Below are positions 59,218 through 64,000 of a DNA stretch of 64,000 bases, in pieces. The translations under genes were made by a program, and so were the position numbers. The DNA comes from Marasmius tenuissimus. Lineage: Eukaryota > Basidiomycota > Agaricomycetes > Agaricales > Marasmiaceae. The stretch spans positions 1,612,001-1,676,000 of the forward strand of contig JAQOTA010000047.1 in assembly GCA_029532415.1 (NCBI GenBank), read 5' to 3'. Position 1 is the first letter of the stretch; the number at the start of each line of letters is the position of its first letter. The notes beneath the pieces are model-generated. The model was given only the letters and a program-made list of their open reading frames with translations, made no database searches and had not been told where the DNA came from.

Positions 59218-59245
59218 GTCCAAGTCCAAGTCCAAGTCCAAGTCC
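59218..59245. repeat. AGTCCA microsatellite
   Basis: About four to five copies of the hexamer AAGTCC/AGTCCA. Its translation (GLGLGL) is a repeat artefact. Confidence 0.85.
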
Positions 59246-59745
59246 AGATTGAGTTAATTTTTGGACTGAGCTTTTTAGAGTATTTTGAGGTATTCTAGAG
59301 TATTCTACACTATTCTGTGAGTCTTGTGAGCTGCTCTGAGGCATCTGAGGCATCCTAGTACCTACCAGGTGCATTTTGTCTTGAAACTCGGTTCTATTGG
59401 CCATTTGATGGAAATACACTATAGGATGTAGTAAATAATGCTACTGTTGTTCTGGGTGCATGATTCATAGTACCCACTCTGAGCCTTCAATGTATTGACA
59501 GATTCACCTCTGTTCAAACTTCGCAGTCAATCCTCATCTGGCTCGGGTTTGACACTAGGTCGCATAAGGTTCACATTCAGGAGGCATAGGCTCTGCACTG
59601 GTAGGAGGAACACGAGGACTGGGGTTTCGTAAAGATCTGAGACTCAGGCACCTCAGGGAGAGAGATGCTCGTGAGGCCCAATGCAGACATGTGACCCAGA
59701 ATACTGTCGAATGTGAGCTCAAGTGCTCAGATCCAGAGCTGGAGT
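59246..59745. other. No recognisable gene
   Basis: Between the microsatellite and the Copia LTR. Short frames only. Confidence 0.4.
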
Positions 59746-59749
59746 AGGA

Positions 59750-60147
59750 TTCAGGCAACAGTCAAGGCAATTACCAGCTTGTGCTTGAGTGGTACATTCA
59801 TGCAGAATAAACATATTAACGCATGGGACAGGTAGGAATCTCCACCCTTTGTTGACCTTGTAGAGCCAGCATGACACCTAGCATAGTGGGTACTACTGAC
59901 ATGGCTACAACTACACTTATCAGGAGAGTTAGAGAATAGAGGCGAGACATAGAAGCTCAAGCACTGTAGATTCTAGTAGAGAAATACCTGCTTATATACA
60001 TGTCGAGCCAGGAGCTACCATAGGTTTGTACATATGTGCATAACCGATAATGAGGCAGAAACGGGAATAATTCCGGGCATAGAAGAATGATCAGTGAGTG
60101 AACTGGGACATCAGATATACTCCTAATAATAGTCCACAGATTCAACA
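59750..60147 (-). repeat. Copia 3' LTR (inner end uncertain)
   Basis: A polypurine tract AGCAAGGGGGTA is followed at 60147 by TGTTGAATCTGTGGAC, typical of a Copia LTR start. TGTATATAAGCAGG lies near 60003-59990, a TATA box. The other LTR is beyond the right edge, so the end near 59750 is a guess. Confidence 0.65.
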
Positions 60148-60316
60148 TACCCCCTTGCTAAGTGCAGCTGAAAAGCGCATCTGGGCGGACAGAGTGGACA
60201 AGTGTGGAATCAATACAAATAATGTCATAGGAGGTTGCACTCTAGGATATTTGCACCTTGTCATGACATCATTTGGCTGGAAGCAAAATGCATTGCATTT
60301 TTTTTTTCCACATACA

Positions 60317-61414
60317 TTAGAACACAAGTCCTAAGTGATCGCTGAACCATAAGAACTTCTCATGACCTAGATTCTTCATGAACATATCTGCGGGATTATA
60401 GACTCCTTCAATAAAGAATAATTCAACTTTGCCATCTTCAACACATGATCAGACATAATGGTACCGAATATCAATGTGTTTGGTTCGACGTTCTTGAACC
60501 GGATTAGAGGCAATGAAGATAGAGCCTTGGTTATGTCCACAGATTGGAATAGGACCTAAGTCAATTCCAAGTTCAGAGAGTAGTGATCTTATCCAGGAAG
60601 CTTGACGACTGCAATTAGACAGTGCCATATACTCAGCTTCAGTGGAAGAGAGCGCAACAGTCTTCTGGGCGTGTGATTGCCAACAGAAGATATCAGACAT
60701 TTGAAGCTCATTGTGTATTGAAACAGCATTGTTCAACAAATAAATCACAAATCCTACTCCCCCTTCTTGGGTAAGTCTTTTGACTAAGCTATCACCCCCT
60801 TGCAACGTATTGCTTTTGCTAGGTTCTGGAGCAGGCTTAGGTGGAAGTGGACCAGGAATCCCCTTTTTGCCACCTTTGCCCCTAGATTGAGCCGAACTAG
60901 GACGGTCAACTGGATGCGACAGTTCTTTGTCACCAGTGACATTTCTCCATGTCTTTTTATTTTCTAAGTTGTGAACAATTTTGGTGGGTTTATTTGGATT
61001 CTGCTGTTCTCCAAATATGTTACCAGGTTGCTTAATACCCTTCCAAGACCTCGAAGTCCAACGTGGACCATCTGCCACTGGTTGGGCAGGAGGAACATTG
61101 GGTTTGCCTGGAGGCGTCGGAGGACAAGATGGAGGCAATGCAATATCCTCTGGTTTATCACCATCTATAGGTTTGTCAACCTTAGGATCTGATCTCTTAG
61201 GAAGGTTGTGAGAGCAACTTCTGAGATTTCGAAACAGAGCATCGTCTGTACTATCATCAAAGTCATCATCTTCTGAAGGAATGTTGGGATTTTCACCCAA
61301 ATGTGATGGTTCACCACCAACAGGTGTTAAGCCACGAGTTTTAGCATCAGGGCATCAAGGATACAAATTGTCATTGAATAATGCAGTAGAACCTTTAAAT
61401 ATGGAATTATTGGT
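60317..61414 (-). pseudogene. pol: Copia Pol linker and RNase H, RT deleted
   Basis: The linker (61300 to about 60800) is acidic then proline-rich. It leads directly into GGVGFVIYLLNN and the RNase H core VALSSTEAEYMALSNCSRQA, ending HIDIRYHYV. A TGA at 60451-60449 interrupts the conserved C-terminus, which continues as SCVEDGKVELFFIEG and NPADMFMKNLGHEKF to a stop at 60319-60317. RNase H removes RNA from the RNA-DNA hybrid. The YVDD-type RT palm is absent, so the deletion kept the frame. Confidence 0.88.
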
Positions 61415-62188
61415 TCACATGAACAGGAACCCTTTCATCCCTTCTTGATAACCAATAAAGGTTATCAGCTTGCTGTGAGGAGCCAACTTGTTCTGTCTAT
61501 GATCTTCAGGAATGAAGATGTAGGCTGCACTGCCAAAAACTCGAAAATGTGAAACATCTGGTGCCTCACTGTAAAGTTTCTCATACAGTGTTAACCAGTT
61601 CAATTGTTGTATAGAAGTACAATTGTGGAGGTGAACAGCATGCTCATGACAAAATTCCCACCAGGACTGAGGCAAACAAACTTCAAAGCAAAGAGCCTGA
61701 GCCTTCTCATGAATTGTCCTGTTGAAACATTCAGTGTGACCATCTTGTGGTGTGTACGGTATGCTTTGCTCAACAGCAATCCCATGCTCTTTCAATATCT
61801 CGTCAAATTTGTCTGATTTGTCTTCTCCCCCTCCATCCAACATCCATTTCTTGATATTGACGCCAAACTGTGTCTTTACCATAGCTATAAAATATCTTAG
61901 GGCTGTAACTTCATCGGATTTACGACAGAGGAGTCTTGACCATGCAAAGGAAGTGCAGTCATCAACAAAAGAGATGTACCACTTATACTTGTGATACAAC
62001 TGAATAGGATACTCCTTTAAATCTGAATGAATGAGCTCAAACAGTTTAGAAGCTCCATTTGTAGAATTGGGAAGCGATGCCTCATGCATTTTACCTTCTG
62101 CACAACCTTGACATAAAGGAGTCTTTTTGGTAGGCATTTTTAGGTTAAGAGGGAAATTCTGTGTATGTTTCCGAGCTTTATTAAGGGC
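61415..62188 (-). pseudogene. pol: Copia integrase
   Basis: The zinc-binding region spans the TAA at 62191-62189 (HRCFGHP before it, LCQGCAEGKMH after it). The catalytic core has FELIHSDLKEY (first Asp), KKWMLDGGGEDKSDKFDE (second Asp) and QSIPYTPQDGHTECFNRTIH (Glu), followed by FRVFGSAAYIFIPEDHR. These are hallmark Copia integrase motifs. The frame ends at a TGA (61417-61415), after which the same frame continues into the linker. Confidence 0.9.
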
Positions 62189-63301
62189 TTAATCCAAAGG
62201 ATGTCCAAAGCACCTGTGCTCTATCTTGTAGTCAACATTATGTATGAGTGACTTGGCCAATAAACTTTCAGCAGAAGCTTTCCGCAAGTGAACCCAATAA
62301 ATGGTTTGACCAGGCATGTGAGGATACAACACAAGCAATTGTTGTCGCTGTGAAGAGTAGCAGGCTAACTTCTTTGCATTTCCACAAATTGAAAGTCCTT
62401 CCTGAAGGAACTCACCCATGAATAGTAGCTGTATATCCAACTGAAGTATGTAGTAGACAGGATAGAGACATGTAATGCACTCAGTCATTTCACCGTCTTG
62501 TCCTTCAACATGATGCTTTATGAAACCAGTCCCTTTACCCTTAATTTGTATAGGGTTGTCCTTGTTTGCAGTATTCACAATTGGACCATCATCAAGAGCC
62601 TGATATTCAGCAAAATCATTCATATCATGCGTAAAGTGAGAGGAGGCACCGGAATCAACAAGCCAACCCTGTATGTTACTGACAGATTTCTTTCCTTTAC
62701 ACTTTGTGCAACCAACAAAGTGGTTATTGAGCACGTTACAATAATGTACAAGTGATGCCAGATCATGACTATGACAATGAAAGCGATTATCTATAGAAAC
62801 TATTGATTTGCATTTCTGTGGAGTTGCATTAGTGTTGGAAAGGAGGTCAAGATAGGGAACTTGCCTATCATCTGCCCACGATCCAAGAGAGACATTGTCT
62901 GGCACATAGTCAACCCCTGCAGCCTTGGCAATGTCATTGTCAACTTCATCACTAAATAGAGAGATCATATTGTTTATACCATTGTCCAAATCATACATCA
63001 CTAAATCTTCCATAGGATCAACACTGCAATGGCATTTAGAAGAAATAGGAGAATTGTATCCGAATCCTGAAGGTCCCTCATCATCCTCAAGTACACGCTT
63101 TGAGCTGGACACAGCACAAAGGGAGTTTTTGACCCCATTCAATGCAATCCATTCCTTACAACCAGTGATCAAAAAGAAAGGACGATTTGGTGGGAAAGTG
63201 GGTCTGACGGTTGAAGTTGATGGAAAGTGTCCATGATCATGCAAACAGTTGTTCCTGGAGTGATTACCACCAGAGTTGCTAGAATCCTGATTAACTCCAC
63301 C
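62189..63301 (-). pseudogene. pol: Copia aspartic protease and pre-integrase region
   Basis: Contains the protease active site WLVDSGASSHFTHD at about 62675-62635, preceded by a Cys/His patch (HCHSHDLASLVHYC and HFVGCTKCKGKK). The rest is Ser/Asn-rich, and it leads to the pre-integrase HRCFGHP motif. It shares the Gag frame. A TGA at 63304-63302 separates it from the polyQ/basic region. Confidence 0.85.
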
Positions 63302-64000
63302 TCAAGTCCCATGCATCTGCTTCTTCTTCTTCTTACCATCGTTTTGGTTTGAAGAGGGAGCCTTGTGCTGAGGTTGGTTCCGCTGTTGCTGCTGTCCCTG
63401 CTGCTGCTGCTGATGTTGCTGCTGCTGCTTGGGACACTGCTGTGGGTGGAACAAAGGGGAATTAGTATCACCATGTTTGACAGTGGTAAGTCATCCTGCA
63501 AACTGAGGATTAAGACACTTGTACTTGACAAGGATGGCGTCCTGAACTTGGTTGAAGGTGAGAGGATTCTTGGAATCTTCGGCATTGTTGTTGTCTTTGT
63601 CATCACTTCCATCTGATTTCTGTTCATGCCTATAGTTGTGAAGGAACTTAGAAGGAGCCACTTCCCATGTCTTGGATAGGGCTTGAGCAAGGATGAGAGC
63701 TTTGATAAGCTCAGGGAGGTTAACCCCAACAGACTCGAGATGTTCAAAGTATTGTTGCAACTTGGCAATGCTGCCGAGCAGGTTCTGCTGATCGAGTGTG
63801 AAAGTGACAGCTTTAAGGAAGTCGCTGTAGATGGTGGACAACATTGGCTGGCCATACTTCCTGCACATCAAGGCCCATGCATTACAATCCTTCATGTTCT
63901 TGAACTGATTGAAGGTGCTGGCGGTCATGGTGAGCTGGAAGTATCCCTTGAGGATGTTGTTATTCTTCTTCCACCCAGCACATTCAACATGCCATTCTGT
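63302..64000 (-). pseudogene. gag: Copia Gag with polyglutamine and basic tail (partial)
   Basis: The Gag part has KDCNAWALMCRKYGQPML, LPELIKALILAQALSKTW and FNQVQDAILVKY motifs, typical of UBN2-type Copia Gag. The frame enters from beyond the right edge (TEWHVECAGWKKNN at 64000), so 63928 is not the true start. After a TGA (63493-63491) the frame continues as a polyglutamine run (CAG/CAA, about 63440-63380) and a Lys-rich patch to a second TGA (63304-63302). Confidence 0.85.
63380..63440 (-). repeat. CAG/CTG trinucleotide-rich tract (polyQ)
   Basis: The plus strand reads imperfect CTG/TTG/CCG triplets. In the element's frame (minus) they give a run of about sixteen Gln with rare His, Gly and Arg. 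It lies between Gag and protease. Confidence 0.85.

Larger units (their letters stand above)
59750..64000 (-). mobile_element. Ty1/Copia retrotransposon lacking reverse transcriptase
   Basis: From the right edge leftwards: Gag, a polyglutamine-rich tail, protease, zinc-binding and integrase domains, a charged linker, RNase H, polypurine tract and LTR. This is the Copia order (protease-integrase-RT-RNase H), but the roughly 250-residue RT domain is missing between linker and RNase H. All parts share one frame, interrupted by five TGA codons and one TAA (62191-62189). The 5' LTR lies outside the window. Such an element would need another copy's RT. Confidence 0.92.

Noticed and set aside
1..64000. 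CRISPR arrays, bacterial operons, rRNA
   Set aside because: No spaced direct repeats of suitable length, no ribosome-binding-site pattern, and intron-bearing genes throughout.

Overview
The window looks like fungal nuclear DNA, most likely from a basidiomycete (Agaricomycetes; a Rhizoctonia-like species is possible but not shown). The reasons are: many short GT...AG introns; a 7TM protein family and a tail-anchored GH76-like family of a type I recognise from Agaricomycetes; and dense, nested transposable elements of Ty3/Gypsy, Ty1/Copia, hAT, Fot1/pogo-like and less familiar types. There are no bacterial operons, no rRNA and no convincing tRNA. Most of the window is decayed mobile DNA with a few host-like gene families embedded in it.

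Layout. 1-5057: left-truncated Ty3/Gypsy element on the minus strand (RT, protease, Gag, putative LTR). 7.1-8.2 kb: broken GH76-like gene (copy A) next to a Copia RT scrap. 10.6-12.9 kb: apparently intact GH76-like membrane protein (copy B). 13.5-14.6 kb: Gypsy LTR plus Gag remnant. 17.4-18.6 kb: two TACGCTA tandem arrays. 20.5 kb: isolated GH76 tail (copy D). 21.05-22.77 kb: two 733-bp TIR elements facing each other as a near-perfect inverted pair. 23.09-31.45 kb: hAT transposon with 17-bp TIRs whose transposase gene is split by a 2.7 kb insertion and carries a 559-bp MITE in an intron. 31.7-34.0 kb: cysteine-rich transposon-type gene. 36.1-37.8 kb: 7TM gene with stops and a MITE in an intron. 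40.4-41.1 kb: small MITE abutting an unknown ORF. 43.06-51.52 kb: GH76-like copy C, split by a 6157-bp transposon (44820-50976) with exact 8-bp target duplications. 52.4-54.0 kb: CTCAAG-rich repeats and a foldback. 55.8-57.3 kb: Gypsy integrase and 3' LTR. 57.6-58.5 kb: second 7TM pseudogene. 59.0-59.1 kb: two Gypsy LTR ends. 59.7-64.0 kb: Copia element lacking its RT domain.

The main result is the 6157-bp element. Its boundaries are exact, because removing it and one target-site copy rejoins the interrupted GH76 codons. It encodes a protein with an N-terminal Cys/His finger, a DDE-type core laid out like P-element/THAP9 transposases, and a C-terminal PHD finger. The 559-bp MITE inside the hAT intron has the same type of TIR (CAAGGGG...), 8-bp target duplication and same-orientation C-runs, so it looks like a non-autonomous relative. 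The second result is a decay signature: eleven in-frame stops in three unrelated elements are all TGA, several at positions where arginine (CGA) is expected, which points to C-to-T change at CpG sites.
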